DNA from: Panulirus ornatus
Taxonomy: Eukaryota > Arthropoda > Malacostraca > Decapoda > Palinuridae
NCBI RefSeq assembly: GCF_036320965.1
Contig: NC_092225.1
Coordinates: 81,580,113-81,644,112, forward strand
Direction: 5' to 3'
DNA length: 64,000 bases
Both the position numbers and the translations under genes were made by a program. Below the pieces are notes generated by a model. It was not told the DNA's origin, searched no databases, and saw only the letters and a list, made by a program, of their open reading frames with translations. Positions 49,436-60,600 of this stretch are shown here, piece by piece (within the stretch, counting starts at the first letter, position 1; every line of letters begins with the position of its first letter).

Positions 49436-49486
49436 CCCAGTCAGATGCTCTGTTCTTAACGCTACCTCGCTAATGCAGGAAAAGGC

Positions 49487-49489
<3 letters not shown>
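49436..49489 (+). mobile_element. SINE-T 3' fragment
   Basis: The last ~55 bp of SINE-T (ctctgttcttaacgctacct, then CTCGC-TAAT-GCAGG and aggcgaat), running into (AT)n at 49490. Confidence 0.75.

Positions 49490-49559
<70 letters not shown>
49490..49559. repeat. (AT)n tract
   Basis: Left flank of the SINE-T copy at 49560-49708. Confidence 0.95.
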
Positions 49560-49561
<2 letters not shown>

Positions 49562-49704
49562 GGGGAGAAAGAATACTTCCCACGTATTCCCTGCGTGTCG
49601 TAGGCGACTAAAAGGGGTAGGAACGGAGTCGCGGGCAAAATGAGAATTTTTCCCACTGAGGCTATCATCTATCTTTGACGCTATCTCACTAACGCGGAAA
49701 ATGG

Positions 49705-49708
<4 letters not shown>
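49560..49708 (+). mobile_element. SINE-T copy with internal deletion
   Basis: Starts ggggagaaagaatacttccc, contains cacgtattccctgcgtgtcg, lacks much of the middle and ends gctatctcactaacgcgga plus aaatggtgaata in a TA tract. TA tracts lie on both sides (49490-49559 and 49709-49754). Confidence 0.75.
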
Positions 49709-49754
<46 letters not shown>

Positions 49755-49757
<3 letters not shown>

Positions 49758-50985
49758 TGGTAATATGAACAGATAATTGCACCTCAGTAGTTCAAATAAT
49801 TTATTGAAACGTTACAAATGTGTCACGGAGGAAGTCCGCCTCATCAGGTGTAAACACCACAGTTTCAAACCCCACCACAAATACACAGGCTTGTATATAC
49901 CCTGGTACCGCTATGCCAGAGTGGACACTATTCTGGCCGTTAAAGGGGAAGAAGAGGGGAGGGTGCCTTTCGGTTAAGGAGGGTGGGGTCATGTGGGGAT
50001 GGTTGGACTGGGTAGCAAGGTGCGTGTTCACCTGCTCTTCTTATATCATATTGTCTTGATATTACGGGTAGTATGATCTGATGAGCGGTACGATGTGACT
50101 GGATTGTTAAGGTGGACAGGGAGATCATTTTCTTCTCAATGTTTATCAAAGGCAAGACGTATATAGTCACCTCTGCTTGCTGAATGACGGTGGTGCCAAT
50201 AGCATCTCTCAGTTTCTGTGTACCCTGTCTGGCCAATATATACATCTTTACATGCTTTACGTTTAATGGCGTAAAAACTACCAATTTTCTAGCCGACCTT
50301 TGCTTAAGCTCTTGCTGATAGTGCTATCGTATTGGAAGACAACAGTAAAAGCACTTTTTTTCACTGACTGTATTACACTCGCTATATAAGAAAAAGAAGG
50401 CAACACCAAACATATAGATCTATCATCCTTTTCTACATTATTGTTTCTAAATGTATAAAATGTCTTCCTAGCTTTCCCGTAAGCATTTTGCTCGCAAACC
50501 ACTGAGGATAACATAAATGCCTAAAAGTACATCTTACAAGGGTACATTCATCTTTTAAACTTGTGGGATCACATATACTGAGTGCTCCTAAAACATGGAC
50601 ATAAGTACAGACATTTTTACAGACTGATCACGTACTGAAAAATAATAAATATAACTTTCAACTTCTGGTAGATCTTAAAGGATAAGTGATCAGTTTCCCT
50701 AGTTATCAACACATCAAGTAACGAACACTTGCCTTCTTGTTCTCATGCAATCTTGAACTTAATGATAAGGTGAACGTTGCTTGATTCATGAAAGAAAACA
50801 TTACAATCATGGGAGGATGGCCATAAGGACCACACATCATCACCGTATCTAAGCTAAACTCTAGCATGACTACTGATAAAAGTTAGGATCTCAGTATCAT
50901 ATTATTCCATGAATAAGTTACTGAGGATGGGACCAAGGGGATACCCCATGGCTAGACTAAGTTTTTGTTCATGGAAATCATGTTC
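49755..50985 (-). pseudogene. Penelope-like element relic (RT plus GIY-YIG endonuclease)
   Basis: On the minus strand, different frames give the ordered hallmarks of a Penelope-like retroelement. AMGYPLGPILSNLFM comes first (about 50923-50955), then the catalytic box RYGDDVWSLW (about 50820-50850), LLDVLITRET (about 50695-50720), and a GIY-YIG-type endonuclease with ACKDVYIGQTG (about 50225-50265). An SSDHTTRNI stretch follows (about 50050-50090). Stops and frameshifts separate the parts and the N-terminal RT region is missing. The 3' end carries a CTGATGA box in a hairpin context (see findings). It lies next to a TA tract at its 3' end. Confidence 0.75.
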
Positions 50986-51014
50986 AGCATCTTGGAAAAC
51001 GTTATTGGGAACAC

Positions 51015-51190
51015 AACGGTTTAGCGTTCGTGACCGTGACGCATTCACGAGCCGCCCAGGGTCGAGCGCTTAGGTTCCAATCTTGGTTACGGCAGTCGGT
51101 CCACAGTCAACCCAGCTGTTCATCCACCCTTAGGCGTTGGTCGATAAATTGGGTGCCAGGCTCAGAATATGGATAACAAGGTACAATATT
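51015..51190 (+). mobile_element. tRNA-derived SINE
   Basis: Head with an A-box-like cggtttagcgttcgtgacc and B-box-like taggttccaatct. The tail cagctgttcatccaccc and ggtcgataaattgggtgcc is shared with 23516-23668. It lies immediately beyond the truncated end of the Penelope-like relic. Confidence 0.7.
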
Positions 51191-51484
51191 CTCAGAGGAG
51201 TTTATTCGTTTCCTCACCCCACTTGAGAAGGGCACGGGACAACCCTGGTCTCTGAGCAATACATCCTTTATGGTGATGTATTTACAGAGAACAGCGCCAG
51301 GAATGTCGTCACCCAGGTGATGGTCTCCACACTCAAACGTACGACTGATGAAGGCAGTGTCAGTGTGGCACGACCCAACCCTGTGTCCCACATGGCCAGG
51401 GAAGTTTCGCCTCAGTGTTGACGGCATTGTTGGGATATTTCGTGACGATGTTGCCCGCGTGAGCAAGTCCATACGTGGTCAAGT

Positions 51485-51486
<2 letters not shown>

Positions 51487-51519
<33 letters not shown>
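51487..51519. repeat. (CA)n microsatellite
   Basis: About 16 CA units. 51191-51486 and 51520-51865 hold nothing I recognise. Confidence 0.9.
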
Positions 51520-51521
<2 letters not shown>

Positions 51522-51869
51522 CCTCTCGTCCTCCTGAAGTTAGCAAAATGTTTTTCATTGATGTGATCACCAGCTGGTGACGAGAGCCGGTGGCGTGGAT
51601 GCACTCGTGAATGGCTCTCCCCGTCCCAACAGTAAGGCTTGTAAGTTGATATCTTGGGATCCTTGTTTTCCCCAGAGAACAGGGGCGGAATGGCTCCTAA
51701 CACTTGCCAGATGCTTCTGGTCGTATTGTACAGGGGTACCTGGTGACCGCGCTAGGATCCCTCCCGGTCTTCTATCAAGGAACAAACTGTTGAAATTGAA
51801 TTGAATTGATGGCAGCTTCAAGCACCTCAGCTTAATGGGGGGCGTCCAGTGCGGTATACACTCCCCCGT

Positions 51870-52195
51870 GGTATTCCTCGGACGGTCGTCGACAGAACTT
51901 ACAGGAACAGTTTAAATCGGCCAACGTTTCTTGATTACCCCAGATATTGGCCGGGAACCGGACGACGGGGCTTTGGCCTCGGCCAGGAAGTCGACTGGTT
52001 TAATCTCGGATCAGTCGTGCTGTTGTTCGTTGTTGTTCACGGTAAGGGTAGTTTCCATGTGTGACGACTCGTAGAGCCTTATTCTGTATCGTCTGTAGTT
52101 CCAGCCTGCGTGATGTGCAGGCCAGGAACGCTGGTACAGCAGGTGAGTAGGTTGGGACAGGTATGATCATGGCCTTGACCAGGTGTAATCTGGGG
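51870..52195 (-). pseudogene. Jockey/CR1-like LINE fragment (C-terminal RT region)
   Basis: The minus strand from 52190 to 52060 reads without a stop as LHLVKAMIIPVPTYSPAV, then RRLELQTIQNKALRVVT. This is the conserved block after the palm in jockey/CR1 elements (pattern KAMIRPVLTY..., LQ.IQNKALR). Downstream, a frame-shifted IKPVDFLAEAKA stretch matches the end of such proteins. No other part of the element is nearby. Confidence 0.7.
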
Positions 52196-52199
52196 CCTT

Positions 52200-53435
52200 C
52201 CTAATCCTACCATTCCCCTTCCCCCCACCTTCCTTCCCTCGGGACACCTCATTAATCACAAACTCACACTGGAACCTGAACAGGTAGACGCATGATACAT
52301 TCCTAACCTTCTTCATAAACCTTGTAGAAGAAACCTCTCATAAACCAATTATATAAATATAAACAATATTAAAACCGGTCATCAATCTTATATGATCACG
52401 GACCAATGGGTTTCACTCCTCTGACCAGACAAATGAAGGTGTCTGCCTGTCAGATTTGACTACAGGATCTGAAGCTGTCATAAGGGAAGTGAGGGACCTC
52501 GTCGGATATGACTGGCTTGCAACCCTCATGCCTCGTCCTAACCTGCGCCACATGCCAGCTAGATAGCAAGCTGATGGCAAGCGCTCATGTCATGGAAAAC
52601 CATAAGATATCACTCATTATGAGGGAGGGAGGGACTGGATTTTCTGGTTGGCAAGAGGTTGAAAGTATTATGCATATATGGAAATCTGTTCTCTAGCTTG
52701 GATAAGGGAAGGTATGTTGGTGTAGTTAGTCCAGTGGTAGAACGCACTGGTCGGAGACTCTCCGCATTATTAAACATGCAGGTCGAGAGGCTTTGACCTA
52801 CGCAACAGGTTTGCTGATATTGCTTTGGGGGTTGGTGGGGGATGGGATGGGAGGGACAGGTGGAGCAACGGGGGACCCAGGGATGAGTGAGGTAGGTGGA
52901 AGGGTGGAAGGGATGGATGGGGCTGGAGGTAAGGGCTGGGTACGGGTTTGGTCGGGTGAGGGCTAAAGAGAAGCCGAGGCGACCCAGCCTCCGAAATGGC
53001 CAGAGGTCAAGGGAGGTCAAGGGACTTGGGTCATTTACGTCTGATGAATTATTATTCATTTTTTTAAGAAAAGGTACATGACTGGTGTGTTCTTGGTTGT
53101 GGCTGGTCATGGGCAGGTTTAGAAGTGGACACATTTATATGTTTTATGAGAATTAGGTTTTTGATCGGCCATGAACCAAAGCTTCGAAGCTTCGAGTATT
53201 TTTGGTGCTTTAGTGGTCGAACATTTTCCTCACAAACAACTCCTCCTTCATCATATGACCCCCCTCCCCCCCCCACACTCCTTGAACGGCTATCCCCTCC
53301 CCCTCCCTCTACCCCCAGAACGGCCCTTCCCTTCCCAGACCCCCACCCCAAGTAAGGCTCACCCCTCGACCCCCTCTTTGTACTGCTCCCCCTCCTAAAC
53401 CCCCCACCCTTTACACGGCTTATCTCCACACCCCT
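52200..53435. other. Noncoding stretch, nothing firmly recognised
   Basis: A tRNA-like patch near 52720-52810 has an A-box-like motif but only a poor B box. 53250-53420 is C-rich. Confidence 0.5.
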
Positions 53436-53436
53436 A

Positions 53437-54225
53437 CTAAGTGGTAGCCTGTCTGGTCACTGTAGCTGTGGTGGCCTGTCTGGTCTCTGTGGCTGTGGTG
53501 GCCTGTCTGGTCACTGTAGCTGTGGTGGTCTGTCTGGTCACTGTAGCTGTGGTGGCCTGTCTGGTCACCGTAGCTGTGGTGGCCTGTCCGGATACTGTAG
53601 CTGTGATGGCCTGTCTGGTCACTGTAGCTGTGGTGGCCTGTCTGATCACTGTAGCTGTGGTGGCCTGTCCGGATACTGTAGCTGTGGTGGCCTGTCCGGA
53701 TACTGTAGCTGTGGTGGCCTGTCTGGTCACTGTAGCTGTGGTGGCCTGTCTGATCACTGTAGCTGTGGTGGCCTGGCTGGTCACTGTAGCTGTGGTGGCC
53801 TGTCTGATCACTGTAGCTGTGGTGGCCTGTCCGGATACTGTAGCTGTAGCTGTGGTGGCCTGTCCGGATACTGTAGCTGTAGCTGTGGTGGCCTGTCCGG
53901 ATACTGTAGCTGTGGTGGCCTGTCTGGTCACTGTAGCTGTGGTGGCCTGTCTGATCACTGTAGCTGTGGTGGTCTGTCCGGATACTGTAGCTGTGGTGGC
54001 CTGTCCGGATACTGTAGCTGTGGTGGCCTGTCTGATCACTGTAGCTGTGGTGGCCTGTCCGGATACTGTAGCTGTGGTGGCCTGTCCGGATACTGTAGCT
54101 GTGGTAGCCTGCTGGTCACTGTAGCTGTGGTGGCCTGTCTGGATACTGTAGCTGTGGTGGCCTGTCTGGTCACTGTAGCTGTGGTGGCCTGTCTGGTTTC
54201 TGTGGCTGTGGTGGCCTGTCTGGTC
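53437..54225. repeat. 27-bp minisatellite
   Basis: About 29 units of the type ggtggcctgtctggtcactg plus tagctgt, with tctgatcactg and tccggatactg variants in mixed order and two 6-bp expansions (tagctgtagctgt near 53845 and 53880). 27 is a multiple of three, so frames on both strands stay open; not a gene. Confidence 0.95.
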
Positions 54226-54281
54226 ATTATGTCCGGCACAGGCCACTACGGTTGGCTATTGTGGCCTGTGCCGGACATAAT
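54226..54281. repeat. Perfect 21-bp inverted repeat closing the 27-bp array
   Basis: The arm at 54226-54246 (starts attatgtccggcacaggcc) is the exact reverse complement of 54261-54281, with a 14-nt loop. The left arm overlaps the last 27-bp unit (ggcc). Confidence 0.95.
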
Positions 54282-54880
54282 CCATTATAGTACATAGAAT
54301 TTATATCATAGACTAAAAAAGTATTGTTTGGGGGAAGTGCAACACCTGAAAAGTAGTTGATATGTGCACTTTAGTCACATCCAACATTTTTACTTAGTTT
54401 ACAGAGATTCCGTAATGTTATTTCGAAGTTATAAATTTCAATCAGACACACACACACACACACACACTACGCCATTCCACCATGATTGTAGCATGTAGTA
54501 TGTCGCATACTACAGTAAATTCTGCCCTAGTATACGAGGAACCATTAATACGAAGAACAGAAAAATTAAAAAAAAAAAAAGATCATGGAATGTAAATGCA
54601 GTGGCCGCTTTAGTAAAGCAGCACCATTAACTGCCTTGGAATATCTATTTCCCGTTTAAATGTTTACGAGAGAGAGAGTCGGCGGAGGCGGGAGCGCTCA
54701 GCCTCTCCTGCAGGAGCTGAACGCGTCTGCCTGGAGTCCATCAAGGTTGTAGAAAAAGGAAAACATCTGTCACGGCGAGCAACCGTCACCAGGAGACACG
54801 TCACAACGTCATGTTACGTGTGCACCATGATCCATCAAGTAAACTTTATTAGGAACGCATGTAAGACTATATTTGCTTGT
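54282..54880. other. Noncoding stretch with a short (CA)n tract
   Basis: CA units at 54447-54468. Nothing else supported. Confidence 0.5.
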
Positions 54881-54884
54881 TACT

Positions 54885-55115
54885 AAAGCAGGTGTGACGA
54901 GCGATAATCTGTCTTCTGTAAAGCCAAGGGGAAGAGGCTGATGATCTGTCTGTTACAAAGCCAGGGATGCCGAGTGACGATCTGTTACAAAGCCAGGGAA
55001 ACACAAGCAATCTGTCTGTTACACAGCTATAAGTAACGAGTGATAATCTGTTACAGAGCCAGGGAAACCAAGTGATGATCTGTTAATCACAGAGTCTGGG
55101 GAACAAGGTAGTAAC
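54885..55115. repeat. Degenerate ~45-bp repeats
   Basis: Five or six diverged units containing gatctgttacaaagccaggg and gagtgat-type blocks, directly preceding the 39/43-bp array. Confidence 0.7.
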
Positions 55116-55125
55116 CTGTTTGTGA

Positions 55126-55925
55126 CACCATATTGGTATACCGTCATGCAGAGGTATACTTCCTTGTCAACCATATTGGTATACCGTTATGCAGAGGTAT
55201 ACTTGTCAATCATATTGGTATACCGTCATGCAGAGGTATACTTCCTTGTCAACCATATTGATATACCATTATGCAGAGGTATACTTCCTTGTCAACCATA
55301 TTGGTATACCGTTATGCAGAGGTATATTTGTCAATCATATTGGTATACCGTCATGCAGAGGTATACTTCCTTGTCAACCATATTGGTATACCGTTATGCA
55401 GAGGTATACTTGTCAATCATATTGGTATACCGTCATGCAGAGGTATACTTCCTTGTCAACCATATTGGTATACCGTTATGCAGAGGTATACTTGTCAACC
55501 ATATTGGTATACCGTCATGCAGAGGTATACTTCCTTGTCAACCATATTGATATACCATTATGCAGAGGTATACTTCCTTGTCAACCATATTGGTATACCG
55601 TTATGCAGAGGTATACTTGTCAATCATATTGGTATACCGTCATGCAGAGGTATACTTCCTTGTCAACCATATTGATATACCATTATGCAGAGGTATACTT
55701 CCTTGTCAACCATATTGGTATACCGTTATGCAGAGGTATACTTGTCAATCATATTGGTATACCGTCATGCAGAGGTATACTTCCTTGTCAACCATATTGA
55801 TATACCATTATGCAGAGGTATACTTCCTTGTCAACCATATTGATATACCATTATGCAGAGGTATACTTCCTTGTCAACCATATTGGTATACCGTCATGCA
55901 GAGGTATACATCCCTGGCCTCCATA
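55126..55925. repeat. 39/43-bp minisatellite in higher-order units
   Basis: Units begin ccatattggtataccgt and end tatacttccttgtcaa (43 bp) or tatacttgtcaa (39 bp). The two alternate for most of the array (82-bp period), with a third ttgatataccatt variant. About 19 units. Each unit contains the palindrome GGTATACC. Confidence 0.95.
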
Positions 55926-56176
55926 TTGGTCATGACAGTCCCCCAGTATGCAGGGAAGAGATCATGACGAAGGTATAGGTAAAGTGGACCATTACCGAGG
56001 CTCCCCAGCTTCACGGTACAGGTGGTGGTGGGGTGGCTTGTGGCTACCACGACGTGGATCCTTCCACGTCATGGTAGACCAGGGCACCAGTATGCTGGCC
56101 AGGGAAGTATACCTCTATACAGCAGTATACCGCCATATCAACTTATGAAGAGGTGTTAGGGTCATACATCCTGAGT

Positions 56177-56195
56177 GATAGATAGATAGATAGAT
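56177..56195. repeat. (GATA)n microsatellite
   Basis: Four to five GATA units. Confidence 0.85.
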
Positions 56196-56221
56196 ACGTG
56201 AATGATGTATTATAACTGTGT

Positions 56222-56370
56222 TACCGAAACGGGCGTAGCTGAAACGTGTGTCACCGAGACTAGTGCAGTTGAAACATGTGTCACCGGGACTGGTGCAGCT
56301 GAAACATGTGTCACCGGGACTGGTGCAGCTGAAACATGTGTCACCGGGACTGGTGCAGCTGAAACGTCAC
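56222..56370. repeat. 30-bp minisatellite, about five units
   Basis: Units of the type gaaacatgtgtcaccgggac plus tggtgcagct; the first units are diverged. Confidence 0.9.
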
Positions 56371-56399
56371 TGAAACAGTCGGGTGAAACGGGTCAGTCC

Positions 56400-56786
56400 T
56401 GAAGTATGCTGTCATTAAAGATCACACAGTTTCTACGTGAAAGCAGATGCACAGGTGTACACGTTAGACGAATGCATTAACATCTGAAGGCTCAGCATCA
56501 GGTCACCAGCCGCTCTTCACTTGGCGAGGCAGCCAGGCCACCCGCTAATTGCCCCACTCAGAGGTAAATTAATATATGTCTTATTTAACAATATGCGGAA
56601 GGGCGGTAATGTGACCCCGTACGAACTGTGACTCGCAAATCACCTCCACTTCCCATTAACATGCCAGGTCAAACTTACACTAATTAAAAACATTAGTAGC
56701 TCCTCAATTAGTGATGAATAGACGTAATAACCTCGCCTCATATTTTTCTTTATATACAAATGCTTATAAATTATTTATTTCCCGGT

Positions 56787-56821
<35 letters not shown>

Positions 56822-57185
56822 AGACTGTGGGGTGTTGGGGAAGCTGGACCCGACGCCCTCTCTCCCTAAGCTGGAATATGCCACAACATTCCAGTGTCCT
56901 CACTGGAGACCGGGAAGGGGCCAGAGGAATGCCAATGGATTGGTGCCACATCTGTGTAGAATGACGCTACGAGGGATGGAGGCAAGACCCTCATCTGCCC
57001 ACAGTGGGAGGAAGAAAATGAAGTAAGACATGATGATGACATGTACATAACGAAGACAGCGTTAACAGTTAGATGGTAGGCTGAGGAAGACTTGCTCCAC
57101 CAGTAATGTTATGTACGCGAGGAACAAGTTATAGCCAAGAGGAGATACATGCGATAAGCTGACAAAGGCGCGAAAGGCAAGAGAG

Positions 57186-57187
<2 letters not shown>
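56400..57187. other. Noncoding stretch with (CA)n
   Basis: CA units at 56788-56819. AT-rich, homeodomain-like TTAATTA/AATTAG motifs lie around 56565-56715. Nothing else supported. Confidence 0.5.

Positions 57188-57265
<78 letters not shown>
57188..57265. repeat. (TA)n tract at a LINE 3' end
   Basis: About 39 TA units directly following (in LINE orientation) the tail of the copy at 57266-57608. Confidence 0.95.
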
Positions 57266-57270
<5 letters not shown>

Positions 57271-57413
57271 TTTTCATTATATGTAGTTGCTGTCTCCCGC
57301 ATTAGCGAGGTAGCGAATGGAAACACGAAAGAATGGCCCAACTCACCCACATACACATGTATATACATAAACACCCACTCCCGCACATATACATACCTAT
57401 ACATTTCAACGTA

Positions 57414-57507
<94 letters not shown>

Positions 57508-57608
57508 GCACCGGAACCACAGCTCCCTTTCCCCATGCAGGCCCCACAAAACTTTCCATGGTTTACACCAGATGCTTCATATGCCGTGGTGCAATCCATT
57601 GACAGTAC
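57266..57608 (-). mobile_element. LINE 3'-end copy, variant subfamily
   Basis: On the minus strand the copy reads gcttcatatgccg...ttccatggtt-type end of the coding region/3' UTR, a long UTR containing (GT)n (57475-57504) and (AT)n (57418-57464), and then the terminal stem-loop CTCGC-TAAT-GCGGGA. The TAAT loop is the one found in SINE-T. The segment 57505-57608 matches 61375-61490. The copy is truncated exactly at the left edge of the AT-rich satellite. Confidence 0.8.
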
Positions 57609-60600
57609 GTGATTATTTCAAGTGTAGAAGTGTTTTAATATCTTTATCTTTCAATTCTGAAACAATACTGTTTTTCGAGCTAAAAGATACCCTGAATTTT
57701 TGGCACTTTCCTCAGAAAAATACATTTCCTTTATAAAGTCTTTATAAGAAGTATTTTTCAAGTTGAATACAAATCTGGTGGTAAGATATCGTTTAGTCGT
57801 CTTTATGACATTCAATTGTGACTTTAAATGAAGTCAATTTTGAAATATTTTCTGCTCCTTTGCATCCTATTTACTGGGTATGAATCGGTAACAGAGGATT
57901 ATGATATATTTTCCATGATTATTTCAAGTATAGAAATGTTTGAATATCTTGTCTTTAAATTTTGAAAGAAGTTTTTCGAGCAAAAAAAAAATACCCTCAG
58001 TTTTTGGCATTTTTGTCAAAAATAGATTTCTTTAAAAAACTCATTATAGGAAATATTTTTCATGCTGAATAAGAATATGGTGTTAAGATATCGTTTGGTC
58101 GTCTTTATGACATTCAATTAAGTTGTTAAATGAAGTCAATTTTAAAATGTTTTCTGCTCCTTTGCATCTTATTTACTGGATATGCATCGGTAACTGAGAT
58201 ATTTATGATATATTTTTCATGTTCATTTCAAGTATAGGAGTGTTTGAATATCTTATCTTTCAATTTTGAATCAAGAAGTCTTTCGAGCTAATAGATACTC
58301 GAACTATTACCTTCAATTTTTGGTATTTTTCTGTGAAAGAAAGATTCCCTTTATGAATTCATTCTAAGAAGTATTTTTTCATGCTGAATACAAAGCTGGT
58401 GTTAAAGTAACGTTTAGTCTTCTTAATGACACTCAGCTAAGCTGTTAAATGAAATAAGTTTTGAAATATTTCTGTTCCTTTGTATCGTATTTTCTGAGTA
58501 TGTATCGGTAACTGAGAGCATTATGATATATTTTTCATGATTATTTCAAGTATAGAAGTGTTTGAATATCTCATGTTTCAGTTTTGTAACAAAAGTTCTG
58601 TGGAATTTTCTCATAGAAATAGATATCCTTTAAAAACTCATTATAAAAAGTGTTGATCATGCTAAATACAAATCTGGTGTTATAATATCGTTTAGTCGTC
58701 TTTATGACATTCAATTAAGCTGTTAATTGAAGTCAATTTTAAAATATTTTCTGCTCCTTTGCATTGTAATAACTGGGTATGTATTGGTGACTATGAGCAT
58801 TATGATATATTTTCCATGATTATTTCAAATATAGAAGTATTTTCACTCTCTTATCTTTCAATTTTGAAACAAAATGTTTTTGGAGCTAACCCTGAACTTT
58901 TACCTTCAATTTGGTATTTTTCTCAGAAAACATGTTTTCTTTAAAAACTCATTATAAAAAGTATTTTTCATGGTGAATACAAATCTGGTGTTAAAATAAC
59001 GTTTAGTTGTTTTAATGACACTCAGTTAAGCTATTAAATGAAGATTTTGAAAGTAATTTTTGCTCCTTTGCATCGTATTTACTGAGTATGTATCGGTAAG
59101 TGAGAGCATTATGATATATTTTCCATGATTATTTCAAGTATAGAATTGTTTGAATATCTTATCCTTCAATTTTAAAGCAAGAAGTTTTTGTAGAGCTAGG
59201 AAATACCTTCAACTTTTGGGAATTTTCTTCGAAAATTAGATGTCCTTTAAAAACTCATTATAAAAAGTATTTTTCATGTTGAATACAAATCTGTGGTTAA
59301 AATATCGTTTAGTCGTTTTTATGACATTCAATTAAGCTGTTAATTGAAGCCAATTTTAAAATGTTTTCTGATCCTTTGTGTCGTATTTACTGGGTGTGAA
59401 TCGGTAACAAAGAGCATTATGATATATTTTAGATGATTATTTCAAGTATAGACGTCTCTGAATATCTTATCTTTCAATTTTGAAACAAATAGTTTTTGAG
59501 TAAAAAAAATCCCTTAACTATTACCTTAAATTTTGGTATTTTTCTCAGAAAAAATATATTTCCTTTCAAAACTCATTATGATGAGTTTTGAAAGGAAGTA
59601 CTTTTCATGCTGAATAAAAATCTGGTGTTAAAATATCGTTTAGTCGTCTTAATGACACTCAATTAAGCTGCTAAATAAAGTTAATTTTAAAATATACTGT
59701 GATCCTTTGCATCTTATTTATTAGGTATATATCGGTAACAGAGCATTATGATATATTAACCATGATTATTTCAAGTATAGAAGTGTTTGAAAATCTTAGT
59801 TTTCAATTTTGAAACAAAATGGTTTTTGTTTTCTCAGAAAAAACATATTTTCTTTAAAAACTCATTAAGACATATTTTTCGTGCTGATGACCAATCTGTT
59901 GTTAGAGTAACCTTTAGTTGTCTTAATGACACTCAAGCTGTTAAATGAAGATTCTAGAAATATTTTTTTGCTCCTTTGCATCGTATTTACTAAGTATGTA
60001 TCGGTAACTGAGAGCATTATGTTATATTTTCCATGATTACTTTACGTGTAGAAGTGTTTGAATATCTTATCTTTCAATTTTGAAACAAAAAGTTTTGTAG
60101 GCTAAAAACACAATTTCATTTTTTGGTATTTTTCTCAGAAAAAAAAATAGATTTCCTTTAAAAACATATCATAAGAAGTATTTTTCATGTTGAATACAAA
60201 TATGGTGATAAATATTGTTTAGCTGTCTTAATGACACTCAATTAAACTGTTATATAAAATCAATTTTAAATCTTGTGATCCTTTGCATCTTATTTAATAG
60301 GTATATATAGGTAACTGAGAGCATTATGATATATTAACTATGACTTCTTCAAGTATGAAAGTGTTTGAATATCTTATCTTTCAATTTTGAAACAAAAAGT
60401 TTTTGGAGCTAAAAAATATCCTGAACCATTACCTTCAATTTTTGATATTTTTGTCGGGAAAAAAGGTTTCCCTTAAAGACTCATTATAAGAAGTATATTT
60501 TCATGGTGTTAAAATAACGTTTAGTCCCATTAATGACACTTAATTAAGCTTTTAAGTCAATTTTGAAATATTTCTGCTCCTTTGAATCGTATTTAACGAG

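Noticed and set aside
52720..52810. tRNA or tRNA-SINE
   Set aside because: An A-box-like tccagtggtagaac is present, but the B box is poor (ggtcgagaggc) and no cloverleaf could be drawn.
53437..54246. Open frames of about 227-269 codons on both strands
   Set aside because: Produced by the 27-bp minisatellite; both strands are open and purely repetitive.
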